From Bacillota bacterium (GTDB lineage: Bacteria > Bacillota > Clostridia > Peptostreptococcales > Anaerovoracaceae), in assembly GCA_022793795.1 (NCBI GenBank), contig JAAWDM010000036.1:1-42692 (forward strand): a DNA stretch of 42,692 nucleotides, in the 5' to 3' direction. The number at the start of each line of letters is the position of its first letter. Positions within the stretch are counted from its first letter, which is position 1. Both the position numbers and the translations under genes were made by a program. This document shows positions 35,664-42,692 of this stretch, piece by piece. The notes beneath the pieces are model-generated. The model searched no databases. It was not told the origin of the DNA and was given only the letters and a program-made list of their open reading frames with translations.

Positions 35664-35737
35664 TTTGCTAGGGGAGCATTATGCTGAGATTTAACCCTCA
35701 TTACCTGATCTGGTTAGGACCGGCGTAGGGAAGCATA
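35664..35737 (+). ncRNA. TPP riboswitch (THI element)
   Basis: Conserved TPP aptamer segments occur in order: GGGGAGC, GCTGAGA, ACCCT, then ACCTGATCTGGTTAG, GACCGGCGTAGGGAAGC. The outer TGCT/AGCA stem closes it. It senses thiamine pyrophosphate and lies about 105 bases before thiT. Confidence 0.95.
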
Positions 35738-35813
35738 CAACTTATTTGCAGTTTTTGTTATAGAGCGTTTTTTCTGTCTCATCATTTTATAGCAGATGCT
35801 GCAATCTCGTTCC

Positions 35814-35843
35814 CCTCCAAATTTATATTGTGGAGGTTTTTTT
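35814..35843 (+). terminator. Riboswitch-controlled terminator that also covers the thiT ribosome binding site
   Basis: CCTCCA (35814-35819) pairs with TGGAGG (35831-35836), followed directly by seven T and then the ATG. The right arm is the ribosome binding site GGAGG, so one hairpin could both terminate transcription and block translation when TPP is bound. Confidence 0.7.
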
Positions 35844-36389
35844 ATGTCTAAACAAACAAACAAGGTGTACAGCCTGACCTTATGTGCAGCGCTGATCGCC
35901 CTCTCTTTCGTGCTGAGCATGATTAAGTTTCTCGATCTGCCTTATGGTGGTTCCATCACTCTGTTCAGTATGCTAGTAGCCTCACTGACCGGTTATTTTT
36001 GCGGCCCTAAATGGGGTATTACGGCAGGTATTGCATTGGGGCTTCTCAATCTGATTACTGACCCACAGATGTATTATCCGCTGCAAGTATTTCTGGACTA
36101 TATTCTGGCATTTGCATGTCTAGGATTATCAGGATTTTTTCGCAATATGAAAGGCGGCCTATTTGTAGGCTACATCGTTGCCATCTCCGGTCGTTTTCTA
36201 TGCAGCTTCCTCTCTGGATTCATATTCTTTGCTGAATATGCACCAGAAGGAATGAATCCTATCATATATAGCTTTATCTACAACATCACTTATATTGGTG
36301 TGGAGGGCATCCTTTCGCTTATCGTCATAGTCCTGCCCCCTGTTCATCTGGCTTTAGAAAATCAGAAAAACAAGGTGTCTACCCTCTAA
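35844..36389 (+). CDS. thiT: Thiamine transporter ThiT (ECF S component)
   Basis: A 181-residue membrane protein with six hydrophobic segments, the thiamine-binding S component of an energy-coupling-factor transporter. LCAALIALSFVLSMIKFLDLPYGGSITLFSML and the later GLLNLITDPQMYYPLQVFLDYILAF are typical of ThiT/YuaJ. The TPP riboswitch upstream confirms the substrate. The shared ECF module (EcfA/EcfA'/EcfT) is not in the window. The ATG is 7 bases after GGAGG. Confidence 0.95.
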   Translation: MSKQTNKVYSLTLCAALIALSFVLSMIKFLDLPYGGSITLFSMLVASLTGYFCGPKWGITAGIALGLLNLITDPQMYYPLQVFLDYILAFACLGLSGFFRNMKGGLFVGYIVAISGRFLCSFLSGFIFFAEYAPEGMNPIIYSFIYNITYIGVEGILSLIVIVLPPVHLALENQKNKVSTL

Positions 36390-36395
36390 GTGGTA

Positions 36396-36424
36396 TTGCA
36401 GAAATCCGCAGGAAGTGTTATACT
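36396..36424 (+). promoter_or_regulatory. Sigma-A promoter of the crotonase gene
   Basis: TTGCAG (36396-36401), 17-base spacer, TATACT (36419-36424) with an extended TGT. Leads to a leader of about 77 bases before the ATG at 36508. Confidence 0.7.
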
Positions 36425-36507
36425 TTTCACAGAAAATGTGGTGGATGACCTTTCGTCTGCTACGATACATATCCCCAATCTAAGGAATCTGAGAAAGGAA
36501 TAAAAAC

Positions 36508-37284
36508 ATGTATCAGACAATCAAGTATGAAGTGAAAAACAAAGTCGGTTATGTAACCATCAACAGACCTGAGGCTTTAAACGCTTTGAATAAGACGGTT
36601 TTGGAGGAATTGTTCGATGTATTTGGCAGAATTGAAGAGGACGACGACGTTTTAGTGGTCATTCTGACAGGTGAAGGTCGTTCTTTCGTTGCTGGTGCAG
36701 ACATCGCGCAAATGAGCAGCCTAACGGTAGCAGAGGCTCGTCAGTTCGGCGCTTATGGTCAAAAAGTTATGAATTTCATGGAAAAAATGGAAAAACCGAT
36801 TATTGCTGCAGTAAACGGTTTCGCTCTAGGCGGCGGCTGTGAGCTTTCCATGGCCTGCGATTTCAGAATCGCTTCTGCAAAAGCTAAATTTGGCCAACCA
36901 GAAGTTGGTTTAGGTATTACTCCAGGTTTTGGCGGTACCCAAAGATTATCAAAACTGGTCGGAAAAGGCATGGCTAAATACTTAATTCTGACTGCCGATA
37001 CCATCAGTGCAGAGGAAGCGCTGCGTATCGGACTGGTAGAAAAAGTGGTTGCTCCAGAAGAACTTATGACCACCTGTGAAGATATTGCTGCTAAAATTGC
37101 AGCTAAGGCCCCTATCGTCGTGGCTATGTCTAAAACCTGTATCAACAAAGGTTATCACTTAGATTTATTCTCTGGTTCTGCTCTGGAGGCAGAAGCCTTT
37201 GGCGGCTGCTTTGGTACAGAGGATCAAAAAGAAGGTATGCGCGCATTTCTGGAAAAACGCCCAGCCACTTTCAAAAATAAATAA
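36508..37284 (+). CDS. crt: Enoyl-CoA hydratase / 3-hydroxybutyryl-CoA dehydratase (crotonase)
   Basis: A 258-residue crotonase-fold protein. The oxyanion-hole segment is FVAGADIAQMS, and both catalytic glutamates are present: E112 in GGGCELSMACD and E132 in GQPEVGLGITPGFGGTQRL. In Clostridia such proteins hydrate/dehydrate crotonyl-CoA in butyrate formation. No other butyrate genes (thl, hbd, bcd, etf) are nearby, so the exact substrate is not certain. AAAGGA lies eight bases before the ATG. Confidence 0.93.
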   Translation: MYQTIKYEVKNKVGYVTINRPEALNALNKTVLEELFDVFGRIEEDDDVLVVILTGEGRSFVAGADIAQMSSLTVAEARQFGAYGQKVMNFMEKMEKPIIAAVNGFALGGGCELSMACDFRIASAKAKFGQPEVGLGITPGFGGTQRLSKLVGKGMAKYLILTADTISAEEALRIGLVEKVVAPEELMTTCEDIAAKIAAKAPIVVAMSKTCINKGYHLDLFSGSALEAEAFGGCFGTEDQKEGMRAFLEKRPATFKNK

Positions 37285-37640
37285 AACATCTAAAAACAGG
37301 TGGCCGCGATTAAGCCTTGTTGACACATTTCTTTGGAAGAGAGATTTTGGTCAAAAAGCTATCCATATATTTCTAATTATGAGATGTTTTTAGGTTTAAA
37401 ATGGGAAAATTTTGTCATCACCCCCTTTGTTTAGGAAACTGAGTCAACGTTTTGGACCGATTTTGTTGACTCATTAGGCAAAACAAAGGGAGTCGTGTCA
37501 ACAATCGGCTCCAAATGACCTACAGACTAACTGTTTTGCAAAGAGAGTAAGGCCAATTTATTGACACACAACCTCAAAAATGAGAAATGAGTCAACATAG
37601 CAGAGTCAATACGAAAAGTATGGTGTTTGTCAAAAGTGGA
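37285..37640. repeat. Noncoding region with clustered GTTGAC(A/T)CA motifs and a two-armed palindrome
   Basis: No gene is seen between the convergent crt and hppA. The nine-base motif TG(A/T)GTCAAC or its complement occurs at 37319-37327, 37440-37448, 37465-37473, 37495-37503 and 37588-37596, with near copies at 37560-37568 and 37602-37610. The copies at 37440 and 37465 are perfect inverted arms; outside them CCCTTTGTTT (37423-37432) pairs with AAACAAAGGG (37481-37490), with exactly seven unpaired bases on each side. Copies at 37495 and 37561 (GTGTCAA/TTGACAC) form a second arm pair, and GCAAAACA/TGTTTTGC a third (37478, 37532). Nature unknown. Confidence 0.8.
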
Positions 37641-37643
37641 AAC

Positions 37644-37700
37644 AAAAAAGCTGTCTCCAGAGAATCGTATTAAAATACGATTCCTCGGAAACAGCTTATT
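37644..37700. terminator. Strong terminator of hppA (bidirectional)
   Basis: A long stem (AAGCTGT at 37648-37654 with ACAGCTT at 37691-37697, inner AATCGTAT/ATACGATT) is followed on the minus strand by TTTTTTG and on the plus strand by ATTTTTA. Confidence 0.9.
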
Positions 37701-37727
37701 TTTATCTCTTAAATTATCAATATCTGA

Positions 37728-39749
37728 CTACAGGTTAGCCAGGAATCCGCCGTATTCAACGAAAAGCGGTGCGAACACCACTGCAACGATGGTCATCAGC
37801 TTGATTAAGATATTGATGGAAGGACCAGAAGTATCCTTAAACGGATCGCCTACGGTATCGCCAACAACAGCAGCCTTATGAGGGTCAGAACCCTTACCGC
37901 CGAAGTGACCTTCTTCAATATACTTCTTTGCGTTATCCCATGCACCGCCTGCATTGGCCATCATGATAGCTAACAGTACGCCTGCAGATAATGCGCCAGC
38001 CAACATACCGCCCAGAGCTTCAGCGCCCAGCAGCATACCAACTACCAGTGGCGCTACGATTGCCATTACGCCTGGAATAATTATTTCGTGGAGCGCAGCC
38101 TTAGTAGAGATATCTACACAGTTTGCATAGTCAGGCTTGGAGGTACCTTCCATAATACCCTTGTCCTCTCTGAACTGTCTTCTTACTTCCTCAATCATCT
38201 GGTTAGCTGCTCTTCCCACGGAATTCATGGTCATGGCAGAGAACAAGAACGGCAGCATTGCGCCGATAAATACGCCAATGATAACGATAGGGTCTAACAA
38301 GCTAATGGCATTCAGTTCAGTCACTGCTGCATAGGAAGCAAACAGAGCCAGTGCAGTCAACGCTGCAGAACCAATGGCAAATCCCTTACCAATAGCAGCT
38401 GTGGTATTACCTACAGCATCCAGCTTATCGGTGATTTCTCTTACGTTTTCAGGAAGTTCGGACATCTCTGCGATACCGCCTGCATTATCAGAAACCGGAC
38501 CATAAGCGTCTACTGCTACAGTCATACCAGTAGTGGACAGCATACCTACTGCAGCCAGCGCAATACCATACAAACCAGCGAAACGATATGCCAGGAATAC
38601 ACCAACGCAGATAAATAAGATTGGCCACAGGGTAGACATCATACCTACGCCTAAACCGCTGATGATAGTAGTCGCAGAACCAGTTTGAGACTGTTCTGCA
38701 ATCTTCTGTACCGATTTATAATCGCCAGAAGTATAAACCTCTGTTACCTTACCGATGGCAATACCAACCACAAGACCTGCGATGATAGCCGCAGCATAAG
38801 TGTAGTCGCCCAACATGGATTTGGACAGAATTACAGTAGCGATAACTACGATGATACCACTGATATAAGTACCCATATTCAGTGCAGAAGCTGGATTTCC
38901 ACCTTCCTTACCTCTTACCAACATGATACCGATAACAGATGCAATAATACCTACTGCAGAAATAATGAGTGGGAACATGGCAGCCGTTGTTTCATCAAAG
39001 GTAGCAGTTTCAGATGCAGTCTTTACTGCTACAGCAGCCAGAGTAACAGCTGAAATAATGGAACCTACATAGGATTCGAACAGGTCGGAACCCATACCAG
39101 CCACATCGCCTACATTGTCCCCTACGTTATCTGCGATAACAGCAGGGTTTCTCGGGTCATCTTCCGGAATTCCGGCTTCTACCTTACCAACAAGGTCAGC
39201 GCCTACGTCAGCAGCCTTGGTATAGATACCGCCGCCAACTCGTCCAAACAATGCCATGGAAGAAGCACCCAGACCAAAACCTGTGATACATTCTTTTACA
39301 GTTGCCAGATCCAATACGCATACTACGGCTCCCAGACCTAAAAGACCCAGGCCAGACACACAAAGACCCATAACCGCACCGCTTCGGAATGCGATTTTCA
39401 GAGCTTTATTCATGCCAGACTCCATGGCCGCATTGGCAGTTCTTACATTACCCAAGGTTGCAACCTGCATACCAAAGTAACCTGCCAATACAGACAACAA
39501 TGCGCCTACTAGATACAGCACAGCTGTCGTCCATCCAATACCAACACCGATCAGTAAGAATAAGACAACAATTACAATAACCATGGTCTTATACTCTCTC
39601 TTGAGGAATGCCATTGCACCTTCCCTGATGTAACCGGCAATCTCCCTCATTCTGTCATTTCCTTCATCTGCCTTCTTAATCCAAGCAGCCAGGCAAAATG
39701 CCACGACTAACCCGATGACGGCAGCAATGACAGCTAAAACACTCTCCAT
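37728..39749 (-). CDS. hppA: Membrane-bound ion-translocating pyrophosphatase, K+-dependent type
   Basis: Couples pyrophosphate hydrolysis to H+ or Na+ export. The 673-residue protein has about 16 helices and the catalytic loops [20 protein letters not shown] and [18 protein letters not shown]. The segment [10 protein letters not shown] (447-456) has alanine where K+-independent enzymes have lysine, so this is a K+-dependent enzyme; that class includes H+- and Na+-pumping members, and I cannot tell which. The ATG at 39749 follows AGGAGG at seven bases; an upstream in-frame ATG at 39800 adds 17 residues inside a hairpin. It is downstream of secG. Confidence 0.95.
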   Translation of the reverse strand: MESVLAVIAAVIGLVVAFCLAAWIKKADEGNDRMREIAGYIREGAMAFLKREYKTMVIVIVVLFLLIGVGIGWTTAVLYLVGALLSVLAGYFGMQVATLGNVRTANAAMESGMNKALKIAFRSGAVMGLCVSGLGLLGLGAVVCVLDLATVKECITGFGLGASSMALFGRVGGGIYTKAADVGADLVGKVEAGIPEDDPRNPAVIADNVGDNVGDVAGMGSDLFESYVGSIISAVTLAAVAVKTASETATFDETTAAMFPLIISAVGIIASVIGIMLVRGKEGGNPASALNMGTYISGIIVVIATVILSKSMLGDYTYAAAIIAGLVVGIAIGKVTEVYTSGDYKSVQKIAEQSQTGSATTIISGLGVGMMSTLWPILFICVGVFLAYRFAGLYGIALAAVGMLSTTGMTVAVDAYGPVSDNAGGIAEMSELPENVREITDKLDAVGNTTAAIGKGFAIGSAALTALALFASYAAVTELNAISLLDPIVIIGVFIGAMLPFLFSAMTMNSVGRAANQMIEEVRRQFREDKGIMEGTSKPDYANCVDISTKAALHEIIIPGVMAIVAPLVVGMLLGAEALGGMLAGALSAGVLLAIMMANAGGAWDNAKKYIEEGHFGGKGSDPHKAAVVGDTVGDPFKDTSGPSINILIKLMTIVAVVFAPLFVEYGGFLANL

Positions 39750-39779
39750 AAGTTTACCTCCTGTTTTAGACATCGAATA

Positions 39780-39804
39780 AGAGGCACACAAAAAATGCAC
39801 CTCT
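39780..39804. other. Hairpin between secG and hppA
   Basis: On the minus strand AGAGGTGCA pairs with TGTGCCTCT (two wobbles) around a TTTTTTG loop. It has no following T run; it lies in the hppA leader, about 30 bases before its ATG, and may protect or partly separate the two messages. Confidence 0.5.
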
Positions 39805-39865
39805 CATTTTGCTAAAGTGAAATATAAAATATAATAAAAAACTATTTCATTTTGGGAATGATCGC

Positions 39866-40099
39866 CTATTTAAAGAAAGATACGATGACCAGAGACAGTA
39901 CAATAAATAATACTGCTGCGACAGCTGTAACTTTTGCTAAAATAGCTTCATAACCCTTACTCTTTTTCTTACCGAAAAGCTGCTCTGCACCGCCTGCAAT
40001 GGAACCGGACAGTCCTGCACTGTTACCAGACTGTAACAGAACGCTGGCGATTAAAATGATACTAGCAATGGCAAGTAAAATCATTAAAAATGTTTCCAT
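39866..40099 (-). CDS. secG: Preprotein translocase subunit SecG
   Basis: A 77-residue small subunit of the SecYEG channel. Two membrane helices (about 3-23 and 52-74) flank the conserved LLQSGNSAGLSGSIAGGAEQ loop and the basic KKKSKG. GAGGAGG lies eight bases before the ATG. Location after tpiA is common in Firmicutes. Confidence 0.95.
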   Translation of the reverse strand: METFLMILLAIASIILIASVLLQSGNSAGLSGSIAGGAEQLFGKKKSKGYEAILAKVTAVAAVLFIVLSLVIVSFFK

Positions 40100-40158
40100 T
40101 TTGTCCCTCCTCTATAATAACTTGTTAAGTATACCACAACTTTTATATTGAAATCAAG

Positions 40159-40905
40159 CTAAAAATTGATAATTTCCATAAATTTTACCACGTCTAAACT
40201 AGCTCCGCCTACTAAAGCCCCGTCAATCTCTTCCATGTTCATAATATCGGTAGCGTTTTCCGGTTTTACACTGCCTCCATACTGAATCACCACTCTGTCA
40301 GAGAGCACATCGTCATACAGATTTTCCAACGTCTGACGAATACAGCCGCACATTTGATTTGCCTGTTGTGGAGTGGCCGTCTTGCCGGTGCCGATGGCCC
40401 AAACCGGTTCATAAGCGATGACCAGGCTGCAAACCCGTTCTACTGTCAGCCCCTCCAATGCCTTCTTTATCTGACTGCTAACCACCTGCTCTTCCCTGCC
40501 GTCTTCCCGCTCCGAAAGAACTTCGCCCACACAGAGAATCGGTGTAATATCAGCTTGGAGCAAGGCTTTTAGTTTCAGATTAACGGTTTCATCGGTCTCA
40601 TTAAAATACTGTCGTCTTTCCGAATGGCCTACGATACAGTAATCCACGCCGATTTCTTTCAGCATATCCACAGAAATCTCACCGGTGTATGCGCCCTCCT
40701 TCTCAAAATATACGTTCTGAGCGCCAACGCCGATACCTGTACCCTCAAAGATTTTCGCCAATGTAGCCAACTGAGTAAAGGGCGCACAGATGGCCGCCTT
40801 CACATCTGTATCATGATATGATTTTTTAAACTCTACAGCAAAGGCTTCTGCCTCTGCTGTAGTCTTATACATTTTCCAGTTTCCTGCAATAAACGGAATC
40901 CGCAT
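40159..40905 (-). CDS. tpiA: Triosephosphate isomerase
   Basis: Interconverts glyceraldehyde-3-phosphate and dihydroxyacetone phosphate. All catalytic residues are seen: N9 and K11 in AGNWKMYK, H94 in IVGHSERR and E166 in AYEPVWAIGTGKTA. The phosphate loop GGSVKPENA and GALVGGASL are intact. Length 248 is normal. It follows pgk by 17 bases. Confidence 0.97.
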   Translation of the reverse strand: MRIPFIAGNWKMYKTTAEAEAFAVEFKKSYHDTDVKAAICAPFTQLATLAKIFEGTGIGVGAQNVYFEKEGAYTGEISVDMLKEIGVDYCIVGHSERRQYFNETDETVNLKLKALLQADITPILCVGEVLSEREDGREEQVVSSQIKKALEGLTVERVCSLVIAYEPVWAIGTGKTATPQQANQMCGCIRQTLENLYDDVLSDRVVIQYGGSVKPENATDIMNMEEIDGALVGGASLDVVKFMEIINF

Positions 40906-40922
40906 GTTCCTATACCGCCTTC

Positions 40923-42107
40923 CTATTTATCCTGTAAAACCGCAATACCCGGTAGTATTTTACCCTCTAAAAATTCCAGAGAAGCGCCGCCACCTGTAGA
41001 GATGTGGGTCATCCGGTCAGCCATACCAAACTTTTCTACAGCTGCCGCCGAATCGCCGCCGCCGATAACGGTAATAGCCTTACTTTCGGCCAGAGCCTCT
41101 GCAATAGCCTTAGTTCCTCCTGCAAAATTGTCCATCTCAAAGACTCCCATAGGCCCGTTCCACACGATGGTTGCAGCCTCTGCTATAGCCTCCTTATATA
41201 ACGCCACTGTCTTAGGGCCGATATCCATACCCATCATATGAGGCGGCATCTGCTCTCTATCCGCAATCGAGGTCTTTGCATCGTTTTTAAACTCGTCGGC
41301 ACAGACCACATCTACTGGAAGCAGCAGTTTCACACCAGCATCCTTTGCCTTTTTTACCAGCTGACCAGCCAACTCAATACTGTCTTCATCTAAGATGGAA
41401 GTTCCGATTTCCAGTCCCGCTGCCTTATAAAAGGTATACGCCATACCGCCGCCGATAATCAGAGTGTCCACCTTTTTTATCAGATTTTCAATGACAGGAA
41501 TCTTATCTCCAACCTTGGCTCCGCCCATGATTGCCACAAACGGCCGCTTTGGATTTTCCACTGCGCCTCCCAGGAATTCCACTTCCTTTTCGATGAGGAA
41601 TCCAGATACTGCCGGCAGATAATCAGCAATTCCCGCTGTGGAAGAATGGGCTCTATGGGCTGTACCAAAGGCATCATTTACAAAAACTTCAGCTAGAGAT
41701 GCCAACTCCTTTGCAAAGTCTGCTCCATTCTTGGTCTCCTCTTTTCTAAATCTGACGTTTTCCAGAAGCATAACTTGACCAGGTTCCAAAGATGCAGCAG
41801 CTGCCTTTACCCTATCATCCACCACATTCTCTGCACTGATAAAGGTTATATCACAGTCCAGGAGCTTAGAAAGCCTGTCTGCCACCGGCTTTAAGGTATA
41901 TTTCATATCCGGTTCGCCCTTTGGCCGTCCCATATGGGACATGAGGATTACCTTAGCGCCCTCTTTCACCAAATATTGAATGGTAGGAAGAGCTGAAACG
42001 ATACGAATATCATCAGTGATGACACCGTCTTCCATAGGAACATTGAAATCGCATCTAACGATAACACGTTTTCCCTTAACATTGATATCTCTTACTGTTT
42101 TTTTCAT
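40923..42107 (-). CDS. pgk: Phosphoglycerate kinase
   Basis: Makes ATP from 1,3-bisphosphoglycerate. [11 protein letters not shown] is the substrate-binding N-terminal motif, SHMGRPKG follows, and the nucleotide-binding C-terminal domain has NGPMGVFE and [13 protein letters not shown]. Length 394 is normal. Its AGAGGT ribosome binding site lies in the last codons of gap, two bases upstream of the start, so the genes are coupled. Confidence 0.97.
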   Translation of the reverse strand: MKKTVRDINVKGKRVIVRCDFNVPMEDGVITDDIRIVSALPTIQYLVKEGAKVILMSHMGRPKGEPDMKYTLKPVADRLSKLLDCDITFISAENVVDDRVKAAAASLEPGQVMLLENVRFRKEETKNGADFAKELASLAEVFVNDAFGTAHRAHSSTAGIADYLPAVSGFLIEKEVEFLGGAVENPKRPFVAIMGGAKVGDKIPVIENLIKKVDTLIIGGGMAYTFYKAAGLEIGTSILDEDSIELAGQLVKKAKDAGVKLLLPVDVVCADEFKNDAKTSIADREQMPPHMMGMDIGPKTVALYKEAIAEAATIVWNGPMGVFEMDNFAGGTKAIAEALAESKAITVIGGGDSAAAVEKFGMADRMTHISTGGGASLEFLEGKILPGIAVLQDK

Positions 42108-42109
42108 TT

Positions 42110-42692
<583 letters not shown>

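Noticed and set aside
36759..37148. 129-codon minus-strand open frame within crt
   Set aside because: It is wholly antisense to a well-conserved crotonase gene with both catalytic glutamates; shadow frame.
37285..37640. Complete insertion sequence
   Set aside because: No transposase frame, no clear pair of terminal repeats with target duplication; only clustered short motifs are visible.

Overview
The window looks like chromosomal DNA of a low-to-mid GC Firmicute of class Clostridia. Evidence: AGGAGG-type ribosome binding sites throughout; a dut-dgt-dnaG-sigA-trmK-nif3 cluster; a 3-hydroxybutyryl-CoA dehydratase-type crotonase; a K+-dependent-type membrane pyrophosphatase; an ECF thiamine transporter under a TPP riboswitch; LytTR/GHKL two-component genes; and Cys-rich proteins, one behind a sporulation-type -10 element. 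A family-level guess (Anaerovoracaceae or a relative) is inference only. No phage, CRISPR array, tRNA or intact insertion sequence was seen; most of it is ordinary housekeeping DNA.

Layout. 1-520: start of a secreted-protein gene (minus strand) with a nine-G tract upstream of its promoter. 521-4313: a Cys-cluster protein that appears to be leaderless, a MATE exporter and release factor 3. 4406-13186: a long minus-strand block read as small membrane protein, M16 peptidase, dut, dgt, dnaG, sigA, trmK, nif3, a 35-residue membrane protein, RNase P RNA (rnpB) and a lipoprotein. 13351-14442: a Cys-rich protein on the plus strand. 14723-19672 (minus): M20 amidohydrolase, metallo-beta-lactamase-fold hydrolase, RarD-type transporter, a small Cys-rich membrane protein, an acidic unknown protein and murI. 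19812-23451 (plus): pepF, nadK and an RluD-family pseudouridine synthase. 23408-28588: a GHKL/LytTR two-component system divergent from a BceAB-type ABC transporter, with repeated operator-like boxes between them. 28585-35513 (minus): a divergent MurE-like ligase, a P-loop protein with a TTG start, a large soluble hybrid histidine kinase and a DUF975 membrane protein. 35631-37284 (plus): TPP riboswitch, thiT and a crotonase. 37285-37640: noncoding, with a cluster of GTTGAC(A/T)CA motifs in both orientations and a 68-nt two-armed palindrome. 37728-42692 (minus): gap (truncated), pgk, tpiA, secG and hppA.

The genes form recognisable modules: replication/transcription initiation plus nucleotide sanitation (dnaG, sigA, dgt, dut), lower glycolysis (gap-pgk-tpiA), and a sensor-transporter unit probably handling peptide antibiotics. 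The most unusual items are the 37.3-37.6 kb motif cluster, the leaderless arrangement at 521, the three spaced boxes upstream of the ABC transporter, two membrane microproteins at 5532 and 13013, and the leader ORF / TTG start / forespore-like -10 arrangement near 31.4 kb.
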